Assembly: GCA_964497495.1 (NCBI GenBank)
Contig: CAZCCZ010000002.1
Location: 62,001-126,000 of the forward strand
Source of the DNA: CAXXOK01 sp964497495
GTDB lineage: Bacteria; Bacillota; Clostridia; Christensenellales; Aristaeellaceae
Reading direction: 5' to 3'
Length of the DNA: 64,000 nucleotides
Position numbers and translations under genes: made by a program. Shown in pieces: positions 36,190-44,644 of the stretch (the first letter of the stretch is position 1; each line of letters opens with the position of its first letter). Under the pieces are notes generated by a model that was not told the DNA's origin, ran no database searches, and saw only the letters and a list, made by a program, of their open reading frames with translations.

Positions 36190-37099
36190 CCCCCGCGCCG
36201 GGCTGGTGTTTAACGTCGAGCGGTTCGCCATCGAGGACGGAAACGGCATCCGCACCGTCGTGTTTTTAAAAGGCTGCGGCATGCGGTGCGCCTGGTGCGC
36301 CAACCCGGAATCCCAGTCCCCCCGGCGGGAGATTCTGCTGAACCCGAACCTGTGCGTGGGATGCGGTCGATGTTTGGCCGTTTGCCCGCGGGGGCACATC
36401 CGGCGGCTGGAGGGCATGGGTTACGTCACCACGGATAACGACTGCGATTCCTGCGAGCTTTGCGTGGACGGGTGTTACGCGGGCGCGCGCAAGCTCATGG
36501 GAACAAGTTACACGCCGGAAGCGCTTTGCGAAACGCTGCTGCGGGACAAACCCTATTTCGACCGTTCCGGCGGGGGCGTAACCTTCAGCGGCGGCGAGCC
36601 CCTGTTGCAGGTCGATTTCGTAGAGGCGTGCGCCGGGCTCCTTCGGCGGGAGAACGTGCCCGTGTTGGTGGAAACCTGCGGCTACGCGCCCCGGGTTGCG
36701 GTGGAGCGCTGCGCGGCGCTGGCCTGCGATATTTATTACGACGTCAAGCATATGGACGACGCCGAGCACCGGCGGCTGACGGGGCAGGGCAACGGGCTGA
36801 TCCTCGATAACCTGCGCTGGCTGTCCGGGCACTTCGGGGGCGGCCTGTCCGTGCGGTACCCCTTCGTGCCGGGCTGCAACGACGGCGAAGCCGACGTACG
36901 CGCGTTCCTCTCGTTCTGCGCGTCCCTGCCGGGGCTTAAGGACGTATGGTTCCTGCCTTATCACCGGCTGGGCAACCTGAAATATACGGGACTGGGGCGC
37001 GAATACCCGATGGGGGAACGCGAATCCCTGAAAAGCAAAGATCTGGATTTCCTGAAAGCGTATGCGGACGAATACGGGCTGACCGTCCGCATCGGATAA
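36173..37099 (+). CDS. Glycyl radical enzyme activase (radical SAM)
   Basis: 308 residues. The radical-SAM cluster motif is CGMRCAWC (CxxxCxxC) in LKGCGMRCAWCANPESQSP. An inserted ferredoxin-like domain has CVGCGRCLAVC and CDSCELCVDGC for two further 4Fe-4S clusters, as in activases of the dehydratase class and unlike the short PFL activase. GGGVTFSGGEPLLQ is the SAM-binding motif. It installs the glycyl radical on the enzyme encoded just upstream; the two genes overlap by 17 bases, so translation is coupled. It begins at the ATG at 36173. Confidence 0.93.
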   Translation: MSWTSDPRAGLVFNVERFAIEDGNGIRTVVFLKGCGMRCAWCANPESQSPRREILLNPNLCVGCGRCLAVCPRGHIRRLEGMGYVTTDNDCDSCELCVDGCYAGARKLMGTSYTPEALCETLLRDKPYFDRSGGGVTFSGGEPLLQVDFVEACAGLLRRENVPVLVETCGYAPRVAVERCAALACDIYYDVKHMDDAEHRRLTGQGNGLILDNLRWLSGHFGGGLSVRYPFVPGCNDGEADVRAFLSFCASLPGLKDVWFLPYHRLGNLKYTGLGREYPMGERESLKSKDLDFLKAYADEYGLTVRIG

Positions 37100-37122
37100 A
37101 CGACGTACGGGAGCGATCGACC

Positions 37123-38532
37123 GTGAAACACATGCTGGGGCTGGACTGCGGCAACTCCTCGTTCCGCATCTTTCTGGGAGCGTTCGACGGGGAAGCCGTT
37201 CACGTGGAGAGGATCGACCAGCAGCCGAATTTTACCGTCAAAATCGGGGAATACGAATACTGGGACATCCTCAATCTCTTCGAAGGCTTCAAGCGGGCGC
37301 TCCGTGCCGCCGCAACGCGGGAGCGCATCGACTCCATCGGCGTTTGCACCTGGGGCGTCGACTTCGCCCTGTTCACCCGGGAGGGCGATATGCTGGGCAA
37401 CCCGCTCTCTTACCGCAACACGCTCGGCGCCGAAACGCTTCAAAAGCTGGACGGGGCGCAGCGGGAAAGGCTTTTCGGGCTGACCGGCATCCTGTGCGAC
37501 AAGATCAATTCCGTTTACATGCTCGGCGGCATCCGGGAACGGATGCCCTCCCTGTACGCCGCCGCCGACAGGCTGCTGATGGTGCCGGACATCCTGAATT
37601 ACCTGCTCACGGGCGTGATGCAAAACGAGCCCAGCGAACTGAGCACCACGCAGCTCATGGACGCTCGCGCCAGGCGGATCAGCCCGGAAGCCTGCTCGTT
37701 TTTCGGCCTGCCCCCCTCGCTGTTCTGCGACGTCGGCCGCCACGGACGGCGCATCGGCTTCCTGCGGGAAAGTATCCGCGAGGAGCTGGGCATCGGCTAC
37801 GATATCCCCGTGATCTGCGTACCCTCCCACGACACGGCCTGCGCCGTGCTGGCCGTGCCCGCGGGGGAACCCGACTTCGCGTTCGTCAGTTCCGGCACGT
37901 GGTCGCTGATCGGCACCGAGCTTGCGCAGCCGGTGGTGACCCGCGCGGCGATGGACGCGGCGCTGACCAACGAGGTGGGTGCGTTCGACCGCATCACGCT
38001 GCTGAAGAACAACGCGGGCATGTTCCTGATGCAGCGCATCCGCGCGGAGCTCGAAGCGGAGCGCGGCGCGAAAGCAAGCTGGGAGGAACTGACCGGTATG
38101 GCCGAGGGAGCGCGGGAGTGGGCGCTTTTCAACGTGAACGATCCGCGCTTCTTCAACCCCCCCTCCATGAGCGGCGCCATCCGGGCGGCGCTTTCGGAAA
38201 GCGGAAGCCTCGCGGGCGAGGCGGACTGGGGCGTCGTCATCCGCTCCGTGTACGAGTCTCTGGCGGAAAGCTACGCAGTGTGTGTGAACGATCTGGAAAC
38301 CGTAACGGGCAGACGGTTCGAGAAGCTTTACATCGTTGGCGGCGGCGCCCGCAACGATCTGCTCAACCGGCTTTCCGCCGCCCACACGAAGCGCACCGTC
38401 GTCACCTGCGAGGGCGAAAGTACCGTTTTAGGCAACATCGCCGCCCAGATCGCCTATTTCCGGGAGGGAATTACCCCGGAGGAGCTTCGTAGTATAATAA
38501 ACCGTTCCGCCCGCACCAGAGTTTACGGGTAA
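37123..38532 (+). CDS. FGGY-family sugar kinase, rhamnulokinase-like
   Basis: 469 residues with two actin-fold domains. The N-terminus GLDCGNSSFRIFLGAF is the phosphate loop; CTWGVDFALFTREGD, LMVPDILNYLLTG, FVSSGTWSLIGTE and LYIVGGGARNDLLNRL follow in the order of rhamnulokinases. Predicted reaction: phosphorylation of a ketose at the primary hydroxyl, giving a substrate for the class II aldolase at 42208. There is no sugar isomerase gene in the operon. It starts with GTG at 37123 after GGGAGCGA; ATG 37132 is an alternative. Confidence 0.88.
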   Translation: MKHMLGLDCGNSSFRIFLGAFDGEAVHVERIDQQPNFTVKIGEYEYWDILNLFEGFKRALRAAATRERIDSIGVCTWGVDFALFTREGDMLGNPLSYRNTLGAETLQKLDGAQRERLFGLTGILCDKINSVYMLGGIRERMPSLYAAADRLLMVPDILNYLLTGVMQNEPSELSTTQLMDARARRISPEACSFFGLPPSLFCDVGRHGRRIGFLRESIREELGIGYDIPVICVPSHDTACAVLAVPAGEPDFAFVSSGTWSLIGTELAQPVVTRAAMDAALTNEVGAFDRITLLKNNAGMFLMQRIRAELEAERGAKASWEELTGMAEGAREWALFNVNDPRFFNPPSMSGAIRAALSESGSLAGEADWGVVIRSVYESLAESYAVCVNDLETVTGRRFEKLYIVGGGARNDLLNRLSAAHTKRTVVTCEGESTVLGNIAAQIAYFREGITPEELRSIINRSARTRVYG

Positions 38533-38577
38533 CGACCGGAACGGGAGATTCGCAGTGTTTGTGAGGGGGTTCTGTCT

Positions 38578-40083
38578 GTGGAGTACATCCTGGAAATGAC
38601 GGGAATCTGCAAGAGCTTCTTCGGCGTCGAAGTCCTGCACGAGGCGAAGCTGCAGGTCCGGCCCGGCGAGGTGCACGTGCTGCTGGGTGAAAACGGCGCG
38701 GGTAAATCGACGCTGATCAAGATTCTCTCCGGCGCGTACAGGCGCGAGGTGGGGGAGATTATTCTGGACGGAAAGCCGCTGACCATCGCTTCCCCCAAAG
38801 AGGCGCTGGACGCGGGCATCAGCGTGATCTATCAGGAGTTCAACCTCGTACCCTACCTTTCCGTCTACGAAAACATCCATATCGGCAAGGAAAGGCTGAA
38901 AAACGGCCTGCTGGACAAGACCGCCGAGATCGAGGAGACCCGCGGGCTGCTTGAGAGGATCGGGCTGAACGTGGACCCCAGAACGCGCATTTGCGACCTG
39001 AGCGTGGCCCAGTGCCAGATGGTGGAGATTTGCAAGGCGCTTTCCAACAAGAGCAAGGTGCTCGTGCTGGACGAGCCGACCAGCGCCATTACCGCCAACG
39101 AGACGAAGATTCTTTTCGACATCGTGCGCAAACTGAAAGCCGAGGGGCTGGGTATTATCTACATCAGCCACCGCTTAAGCGAACTGTTCGAAATCGGCGA
39201 CCGGGTCACCATCATGCGGGACGGCTGCTATATCAAGACCTGCGAGCTCAAGGACACCAACGAGCGCGAGTTGCCCAAGATGATGGTGGGCCGGGACGTG
39301 AATTTCGACCGGATCTGCAACGACGGCCTCTGCCCCAACGAAGTGGCGCTGGATGTGCGCGGCATCTGCTGCCGCGACCGGGTTAAAAACGTGAGCTTCA
39401 AACTCCGCAAGGGGGAGATATTGGGCGTAAGCGGGCTGGTGGGCGCGGGTCGCACGGAGCTGGCCAAATGCATCATCGGCGCGTACCGGCATACGGGCGA
39501 GGTGTTCATCAACGGCAAGCCGCTTAAGGGCAGCGTTTCGGAAGCCATCCGCAACGGCGTGGTGTACCTGAGCGAAGACCGCAAGAACGAAGGACTTGTG
39601 CTGATCCACTCGATCCGGGACAACATCGCTTTGCCCAACCTGCGCCAGTTCGGAAAGACGTTCATCAACCGCCGGACGGTTCTGGAAAAGAGCGACGAGT
39701 ACATGCGCAAGCTGAGCGTCAAGGCGCCCAACGACCAGCTGGAGGTCAGAAACCTTTCAGGCGGCAACCAGCAGAAGGTCGTCATCGCGAAATGGCTGCT
39801 CAACCGGCCGCAGGTCTATATTTTCGACGAACCCACCCGCGGCATCGACGTGGGGGCGCGGGATGAAATTTACCATATCATGGAGGACCTGACCCGCGCG
39901 GGGGCTTCCATCCTGATGATTTCGTCCGACATGGTGGAAGTCATGAAGATGTGCGACCGGATCGCGGTTATGTGCAACGGCGAGATGCCCGTGATTCTGG
40001 ATAACGACGGCACCGTAACCGAGGAAAAAATCCTATCTTACACGCTGAACGGAGGAAACGACTATGAAGCAGCAATCGGTTGA
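38578..40083 (+). CDS. Sugar ABC transporter ATP-binding protein (RbsA/MglA type)
   Basis: 501 residues, two fused ATPase domains. The first has GENGAGKST, LSVAQCQMVEICKAL and VLDEPTSAIT. The second has GLVGAGRTE, LSGGNQQKVVIAKWLL and IFDEPTRGIDVGARDE. It pairs with the permease whose gene overlaps its end by 20 bases and with the binding protein at 41085. It starts with GTG at 38578 after GAGGGGGT. Confidence 0.93.
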   Translation: MEYILEMTGICKSFFGVEVLHEAKLQVRPGEVHVLLGENGAGKSTLIKILSGAYRREVGEIILDGKPLTIASPKEALDAGISVIYQEFNLVPYLSVYENIHIGKERLKNGLLDKTAEIEETRGLLERIGLNVDPRTRICDLSVAQCQMVEICKALSNKSKVLVLDEPTSAITANETKILFDIVRKLKAEGLGIIYISHRLSELFEIGDRVTIMRDGCYIKTCELKDTNERELPKMMVGRDVNFDRICNDGLCPNEVALDVRGICCRDRVKNVSFKLRKGEILGVSGLVGAGRTELAKCIIGAYRHTGEVFINGKPLKGSVSEAIRNGVVYLSEDRKNEGLVLIHSIRDNIALPNLRQFGKTFINRRTVLEKSDEYMRKLSVKAPNDQLEVRNLSGGNQQKVVIAKWLLNRPQVYIFDEPTRGIDVGARDEIYHIMEDLTRAGASILMISSDMVEVMKMCDRIAVMCNGEMPVILDNDGTVTEEKILSYTLNGGNDYEAAIG

Positions 40084-41029
40084 AAAGCGCAGGGTCAGCA
40101 TATCAGACCTTACGCTTTACATCGGCGCGGTCGCAATTTTCCTGGTGCTTACGGTCGCCTGCAACCTGGCCGGTAAAAACTTTCTGACGCTGGTCAACAT
40201 CCAGAACATCATTAAGCAGTCCAGCGTCATCGCGGTTACGGCCATCGGCGCGTCGCTTGTGATCCTGACCGGCGGCATCGACCTGAGCGTGGGCTCGGTG
40301 GTGGCCTTCGTGGGTATCGCCTGCGGCATGATGCTGAAAAGCGGCGTGGCCATTCCGGTGGTCGTGTGCCTGGCGCTGCTGATCGGCGCGTCGTTCGGCC
40401 TGGTCAGCGGCGTGCTCATCAGCTTTGGCAAGGTGCCCGCCTTCATCACCACGCTGGGCATGATGAACGTCGGGCGCGGGCTGGCGCTGCTGATTAACGG
40501 CGGCAAGCCCATCTCCGGCCTTTCCAGCGACCTGAAGATGCTGATGAATTTTAAGATCGCCGGCATCCCGATTTCCATCTTCTACGTGTTCGTGCTGTAC
40601 GCGCTGGTGATCGTCATGATGAGCTACACCCGTTTCGGCCGGCATATCTACGCCCTGGGCGGCAACGCGGCCGCGGCCAAGCTGTCCGGCGTCAATATCC
40701 GCAGGACCGAGCTTTCCTGCTACGTGCTGGCGGGCATCCTCTCCGCCGTGGGCGGCATCATGCTGCTGTCCCGCCTCTCCTACGCCGACCCCAACGCCGG
40801 TTCCGGCTACGAAATGAACGCCATCGCCAGTGCGGTTATCGGCGGCATATCGCTCTCCGGCGGCCGAGGCAAAATCGGCAACACGCTGGTCGGCGCGCTG
40901 ATTCTGGGCGCTCTCACCTGCGGCTTGCAAATCCTCAACATCTCCACCTATTGGCAGACGATCATCGCGGGCGCCGTGATCATCGCCGCCGTGTATGCGG
41001 ACAAGTCTAAGGAACGCAAGGCCGAGTGA
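40064..41029 (+). CDS. Sugar ABC transporter permease (RbsC type)
   Basis: 321 residues with RbsC-family blocks GGIDLSVGSVVAFVGIACGM, FITTLGMMNVGRGLALLINGG, GRHIYALGGNAAAAKLSGV and GGISLSGGRGKIGNTLVGALILG. Eight to ten hydrophobic segments. The gene begins inside the end of the ATPase gene, indicating coupled translation. Confidence 0.94.
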   Translation: MKQQSVEKRRVSISDLTLYIGAVAIFLVLTVACNLAGKNFLTLVNIQNIIKQSSVIAVTAIGASLVILTGGIDLSVGSVVAFVGIACGMMLKSGVAIPVVVCLALLIGASFGLVSGVLISFGKVPAFITTLGMMNVGRGLALLINGGKPISGLSSDLKMLMNFKIAGIPISIFYVFVLYALVIVMMSYTRFGRHIYALGGNAAAAKLSGVNIRRTELSCYVLAGILSAVGGIMLLSRLSYADPNAGSGYEMNAIASAVIGGISLSGGRGKIGNTLVGALILGALTCGLQILNISTYWQTIIAGAVIIAAVYADKSKERKAE

Positions 41030-41084
41030 CCGGGTTTTACGAAATTATACCGAGAGGTATAAGAATATGAAGGAGGTTTGTCTC

Positions 41085-42125
41085 ATGAAGAAATGGTTGT
41101 CTCTGCTGGTTGCCCTGACGATGGTTTTCTCTTTTAGCGTAGCCGCCGTCGCGGAAGCCGCCGCCACCCCGAACGAAAGCGCCACGCTGGAAGAAGTCGC
41201 CGCCGCCCTGCAACCGGCCGCCGACGGGAACTACTCGGACCTCTTCATCGGTTTCGTGGGCATGACGCTGAACAACGAGTTCCACATCGTGCTTGCCAAT
41301 GCCGCCCAGCAGGAAGCCGGCAAGTACGGCGTGAAGCTGGAAGTGGAAGCGGGCGCCACGCACGCCAGCGCCGATACGCAGCTGGCCATCGTTGAAAACT
41401 ACATTTCCCAGGGCGTGGACGGCATCCTGCTGGTGCCCAGCTCCTCCGAGGGCCTCGTGGCCGCCATCCAGGCCTGCGCCGAGGCGAACATTCCCATCAT
41501 CAACCTGGACACCAAGCTGACCGACGACGTGCTGGCCGAAGCCGGCATGGACATTCCCTACTTCGGCACCAACAACTACGAGGGCTCCAAGCTCGCGGGT
41601 CAGTGGGTGGTTGAGAACATGCCCCAGGGCGTCGTGACCGCCATCCTCACCGGCATCGACGGCCAGACCAATGCCGCCGACCGCTACAACGGCTTTATGG
41701 ACGTCGCCGGCGACCACGTGAAGCTGGTGGCCACGCAGACCGCCAACTGGGAAGTGGATCAGGGCTACACCGCCGCGCAGAACATCATCCAGGCCAACCC
41801 GGACCTGCAGCTGATCGTCTGCGGCAACGACAACATGGGCATCGGCGCGCTGAGCGCGGTACAGGAAGCGGGCCTACAGGACCAGATCTCCATCATCGGC
41901 TTCGACGCCGTGAGCCAGGCGCTGCAGTACGTGAAGTCCGGCGATTTCACCGCGACCGTCGCGCAGTATCCCGCCAAGATGGGCGTGCTGGGCGTGGACG
42001 CCATGATCCAGCTCCTGACCGGCCATAAGGACATCGTGCCGCTGTCCACCGACACCGGCTGCGAACTCGTGACCTCCGCCAACGTGGATTCCTTCATCGA
42101 GTACGTCGCCCAGTTTACCAAGTAA
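41085..42125 (+). CDS. Sugar ABC transporter substrate-binding protein (type I PBP fold)
   Basis: 346 residues. The signal peptide MKKWLSLLVALTMVFSFSVA ends at AVA-EA, without a lipobox. The mature protein has the ribose/galactose-binding-protein fold: LFIGFVGMTLNNEFHIVLANAAQQEAG; IVENYISQGVDGILLVPSS; LIVCGNDNMGIGALSAVQEAG; IIGFDAVSQALQYVKSGDF. The ligand is probably a deoxysugar or ketose given the kinase and aldolase in the operon, but the sequence does not fix it. The ATG at 41085 has AAGGAGGTTTG upstream. A strong hairpin follows. Confidence 0.92.
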   Translation: MKKWLSLLVALTMVFSFSVAAVAEAAATPNESATLEEVAAALQPAADGNYSDLFIGFVGMTLNNEFHIVLANAAQQEAGKYGVKLEVEAGATHASADTQLAIVENYISQGVDGILLVPSSSEGLVAAIQACAEANIPIINLDTKLTDDVLAEAGMDIPYFGTNNYEGSKLAGQWVVENMPQGVVTAILTGIDGQTNAADRYNGFMDVAGDHVKLVATQTANWEVDQGYTAAQNIIQANPDLQLIVCGNDNMGIGALSAVQEAGLQDQISIIGFDAVSQALQYVKSGDFTATVAQYPAKMGVLGVDAMIQLLTGHKDIVPLSTDTGCELVTSANVDSFIEYVAQFTK

Positions 42126-42149
42126 CCCGAACGAACGGTCTGTTACCGC

Positions 42150-42178
42150 GCCCGCCGCGCTATCAACGCGCGGCGGGC
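42150..42178 (+). promoter_or_regulatory. Hairpin between the sugar-binding protein and the aldolase
   Basis: GCCCGCCGCGC (42150-42160) and its exact complement (42168-42178) with a seven-base loop, then CTTCTCC; no real U-run. It probably tunes binding-protein mRNA stability. Confidence 0.6.
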
Positions 42179-42207
42179 CTTCTCCAACGACGAGGGGGCT
42201 GACACGA

Positions 42208-42867
42208 ATGAACTTCAAGAAACTGATTATCGAATCCGGCGTGAAAATGATCGACGGGGGATATACCGTGGAAACCTGGGGCAACATCAGTTGCCGCGAC
42301 CCTGAAACCGGTAAAATCTACATCACGCCCAGCGGCATGGATTACTCCCTGCTGACCGAGGACGACGTGGTGGTGGTGGATATCGACGGCAACGTGACCG
42401 AGGGCAAGCGCCGCCCCAGCATCGAAACCGGCCTGCACTGCGGCGTTTACCGCGCGCGGGCGGACGTGAACGCCGTGATCCACACGCACCCCATCTACTC
42501 CACCGTGTTCTCCTGCATGGGTGAGGACATCCCCATGCTGATCGACGAGGCCGCCCAATGCTTCGGCGACGTATGCCGCGTGGCGGAATACGCGCTGCCC
42601 GGCTCCAGGGAACTGGCCGACAACTGCGTGAAAACGCTCGGCGAAACCTCCAACTGCTGCCTGCTGAAAAGTCACGGCGCCGTTTGCCTGGGCGCTGACA
42701 TGAAATGCGCGTTCCGCGCCGTGAAGGTGCTGGAGGTCACCGCGCAGATTTACCAGCTCATCCGCGCGTGCGGCGGCTCCTACCAGCCGATTTCCAAAGA
42801 AAATATCGAAAAGATGCAATACTTCGTGGCGCACCTCTACGGCCAGGGCTGCTCCTGCGACTGCTGA
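42208..42867 (+). CDS. Class II aldolase, L-fuculose-phosphate-aldolase-like
   Basis: 219 residues, the FucA/RhaD/AraD zinc-aldolase family. GNISCRDPETGKIYITPSGMDY is the substrate phosphate site, HTHPIYSTVF holds two zinc histidines, SHGAVCLG the third, and the acid is in RPSIETGLHCG. Family reaction: cleavage of a ketose 1-phosphate to dihydroxyacetone phosphate plus an aldehyde (lactaldehyde from fuculose or rhamnulose phosphate). The last residues CSCDC could bind metal. It is the final gene of the operon, before a terminator. Substrate choice between fuculose, rhamnulose and ribulose phosphates is not possible by eye. Confidence 0.88.
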   Translation: MNFKKLIIESGVKMIDGGYTVETWGNISCRDPETGKIYITPSGMDYSLLTEDDVVVVDIDGNVTEGKRRPSIETGLHCGVYRARADVNAVIHTHPIYSTVFSCMGEDIPMLIDEAAQCFGDVCRVAEYALPGSRELADNCVKTLGETSNCCLLKSHGAVCLGADMKCAFRAVKVLEVTAQIYQLIRACGGSYQPISKENIEKMQYFVAHLYGQGCSCDC

Positions 42868-42881
42868 CGCGCGACGTGGCG

Positions 42882-42917
42882 CCGGGCCCCCGCCCTCCCC
42901 GGAGGACGGGGGCCCGG
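42882..42917 (+). terminator. Operon terminator
   Basis: GCCGGGCCCCCG pairs with CGGGGGCCCGGC, and the stem continues with CCTCC/GGAGG. It is followed by TTGTTC. It is 15 bases past the aldolase stop. Confidence 0.75.
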
Positions 42918-42961
42918 CTTGTTCAGCCGTTCGCTTTCCACAGGGGGAACGGCCCCATGCC

Positions 42962-42990
42962 TTGACAAGCGCAACCCGTTCCTTTACAAT
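42962..42990 (+). promoter_or_regulatory. Original host promoter of the tRNA-Arg gene
   Basis: TTGACA, 17 bases, TACAAT, 17 bases upstream of the stranded tRNA 5' half at 43008. It should still be active, and would now transcribe into the left end of the element. Confidence 0.82.
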
Positions 42991-43007
42991 GGCTTTCGGC
43001 TTCCCTT

Positions 43008-43049
43008 GCGCCTATAGCTCAGCAGGATAGAGCGTCCGCCTCCTAAGCG
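43008..43049 (+). pseudogene. Stranded 5' half of host tRNA-Arg(CCU)
   Basis: GCGCCTA acceptor strand, D arm and anticodon loop with CCT are intact, but after GCG (43049) the sequence changes to element DNA. Its GCGCCTA would pair perfectly with TAGGCGC at 48367-48373, 5.3 kb away, which shows these two halves were the original gene. Confidence 0.9.
43013..43049 (+). repeat. Left attachment site (attL)
   Basis: 37 bases identical to 48306-48342. The base before it differs between copies (C at 43012, T at 48305), and so does the base after it. Confidence 0.88.
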
Positions 43050-43325
43050 TAGAATGGGCGCGATCATAACTGATTAGCACATTATTAAACAGAGAAGAAT
43101 GGCGTATAAATATTCAGCCTGTGAGTTCCGTCAAGGAGCCTTTTTTATATTGCTGAACATGAATTTTTTGGTGACCATATAAGGCTAGCCCTCATCCTTA
43201 CCAAGGGGCATTAAAAAGCATATTGGGCAGTAAAAAGACGAACTTTCGATGGACAGCACTGGCTATTAAAAATGGCGTTTCTACATTGTGTCTGTAGTAC
43301 TCCACTCATTGTCTAATCTACAAAA
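43050..43325. other. Non-coding AT-rich left end of the element
   Basis: I see no coding frame with a ribosome binding site and no RNA gene. It lies between attL and the third tRNA-derived fragment at 43336-43350, so it may be left over from another element that used the same site. Confidence 0.5.
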
Positions 43326-44468
43326 TCACCTTGTTGAGCGTCCGCCTCCTTCTCCGGCTTCCTGTTGACAATAAGAATTGTTGTAATAATTTTCAAGCGT
43401 ACTCCATGTGCGATTAATTTCAGCATTAAATAAATCTGTATGATATTCTATAAAAGCAGAATCTTTGACACATGGATCAATGATATTAAGTTCTTTTCTA
43501 TGTCCTGATGAACATGCACTCTTGATCCTTGTTGATAGTTCACTATCATTATTCATAAAAGTTTTTCCTACGAGCCAAATCTCTGAGGATAAAGAAAGCG
43601 AATCATTAAAGGCAGTGAGGTGAGTAGTCAGAATACTGCTTTCATAATATATCTCTTCTTTATCCTTCACTGGATATATTAATATATGAGGAGAGACCCC
43701 ATCATTATCTGGGCTTGGCAACCCATCTACCAGTAGATTATAATATACATCCTGTCTATACATGTTATAAAACCAATTCAATGAGCCATGAAGTTTGATC
43801 AATCTTACAGGATCTGAGTGTGGGTATTTTTTTGCAATATAAACCCCCTTGAATCCTAAATTCGAAAATGAACGCTCATCAAGTTTTTCCATGTTGAGTA
43901 ATGTATAGTCTGCTATTTCATCATAATTAAAGGAAATGACTGTGTCTTCCTGTGAGAGCATTTGAAATAGTTTTTCATGGTATATGCAATGTCGGTTGTG
44001 CCCCAACGCTAAGAACATATAATTATAAAAATCATCTGCAAACAAAGTTTGGAAATTCGTGTAAGCGATATATTGCTCAGCTAATTCTCTGTGCGTTTGA
44101 GCATATGTCAATATATTGTGGACAATGGGATAGTATGAAATATCAGTTGTAAAATTATATATATATTGGGGCATACTTAATATCATCTTTAAGGTTTCTT
44201 CTTGAAAAAAAACATACTTTGGTTCTATTTTAACTCTTGCTTTTTCTATATAAAATAATGCAGTACAATACATTTCAAAGTCATTATCAACACCTGAATA
44301 CACATATAACTCATTAAAATCCTTAATTAGTTGTTCATCTCTTTCTTGATAGTGGTTGTGTGTATTTGGCACCACTTTATGTAAGTCCTTGAGCAATGGA
44401 ATTTTCATGGAGTTTGCACAACTACAACCGTATGACGCACCAGCACCGAGTATTATAAGCTTTGACAT
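43326..44468 (-). CDS. SIR2-like protein, candidate NAD-consuming defence effector
   Basis: 380 residues, no signal peptide or membrane segment. The SIR2-type pattern is present: the nucleotide-binding opening LIILGAGASYG (GAGAS at 8-12), FNYDEI (Asn181, Asp183) and LIKLHGSLNW (His227). GAGAS, NYD and KLHGS in this order mark SIR2-like domains of bacterial defence proteins such as ThsA and DSR, which degrade NAD+ on phage infection; Asn and His are catalytic there. The C-terminal 150 residues match nothing I recognise and may sense infection. Fold is moderately sure; defence role is inferred from family and island setting. The last residues, AGEGGGRSTR, are encoded by a tRNA-derived fragment, so the gene end was made by recombination. 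RBS GAGGG; AT-rich codons. Confidence 0.72.
   Translation of the reverse strand: MSKLIILGAGASYGCSCANSMKIPLLKDLHKVVPNTHNHYQERDEQLIKDFNELYVYSGVDNDFEMYCTALFYIEKARVKIEPKYVFFQEETLKMILSMPQYIYNFTTDISYYPIVHNILTYAQTHRELAEQYIAYTNFQTLFADDFYNYMFLALGHNRHCIYHEKLFQMLSQEDTVISFNYDEIADYTLLNMEKLDERSFSNLGFKGVYIAKKYPHSDPVRLIKLHGSLNWFYNMYRQDVYYNLLVDGLPSPDNDGVSPHILIYPVKDKEEIYYESSILTTHLTAFNDSLSLSSEIWLVGKTFMNNDSELSTRIKSACSSGHRKELNIIDPCVKDSAFIEYHTDLFNAEINRTWSTLENYYNNSYCQQEAGEGGGRSTR
43336..43350 (+). repeat. Third, partial copy of the tRNA-Arg attachment sequence
   Basis: GAGCGTCCGCCTCCT is identical to 15 bases of the tRNA (43030-43044 and 48323-48337) and lies inside the 3' end of the SIR2-like gene. The flanks differ from the tRNA on both sides. 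Confidence 0.75.
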
Positions 44469-44497
44469 AAGTATCCCTCTTTCTATTTTGTCAATTA

Positions 44498-44526
44498 AGT
44501 ATATTGTAAGTTTCTGTTGGAAGCAA
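44498..44526 (-). promoter_or_regulatory. Promoter of the SIR2-like gene
   Basis: Minus strand: TTGCTT (44526-44521), 17 bases, TATACT (44503-44498), 30 bases before the ATG at 44468. The gene can therefore be expressed from the integrated element independently of its neighbours. Confidence 0.65.
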
Positions 44527-44644
44527 ATGAAACATTATATGTTTGACTTTACCCAAAACGACCGTATTTGATAATTATCCATAAAATTAGGAATAGTGCT
44601 GAAAACAAGCAGATTTTAATATCAAAACCCATATCATAAACATA

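Noticed and set aside
43008..43049. Left tRNA-Arg sequence as a second working tRNA gene
   Set aside because: The 3' part of the anticodon stem, the T arm and the 3' acceptor strand are missing; the sequence changes to element DNA after 43049.
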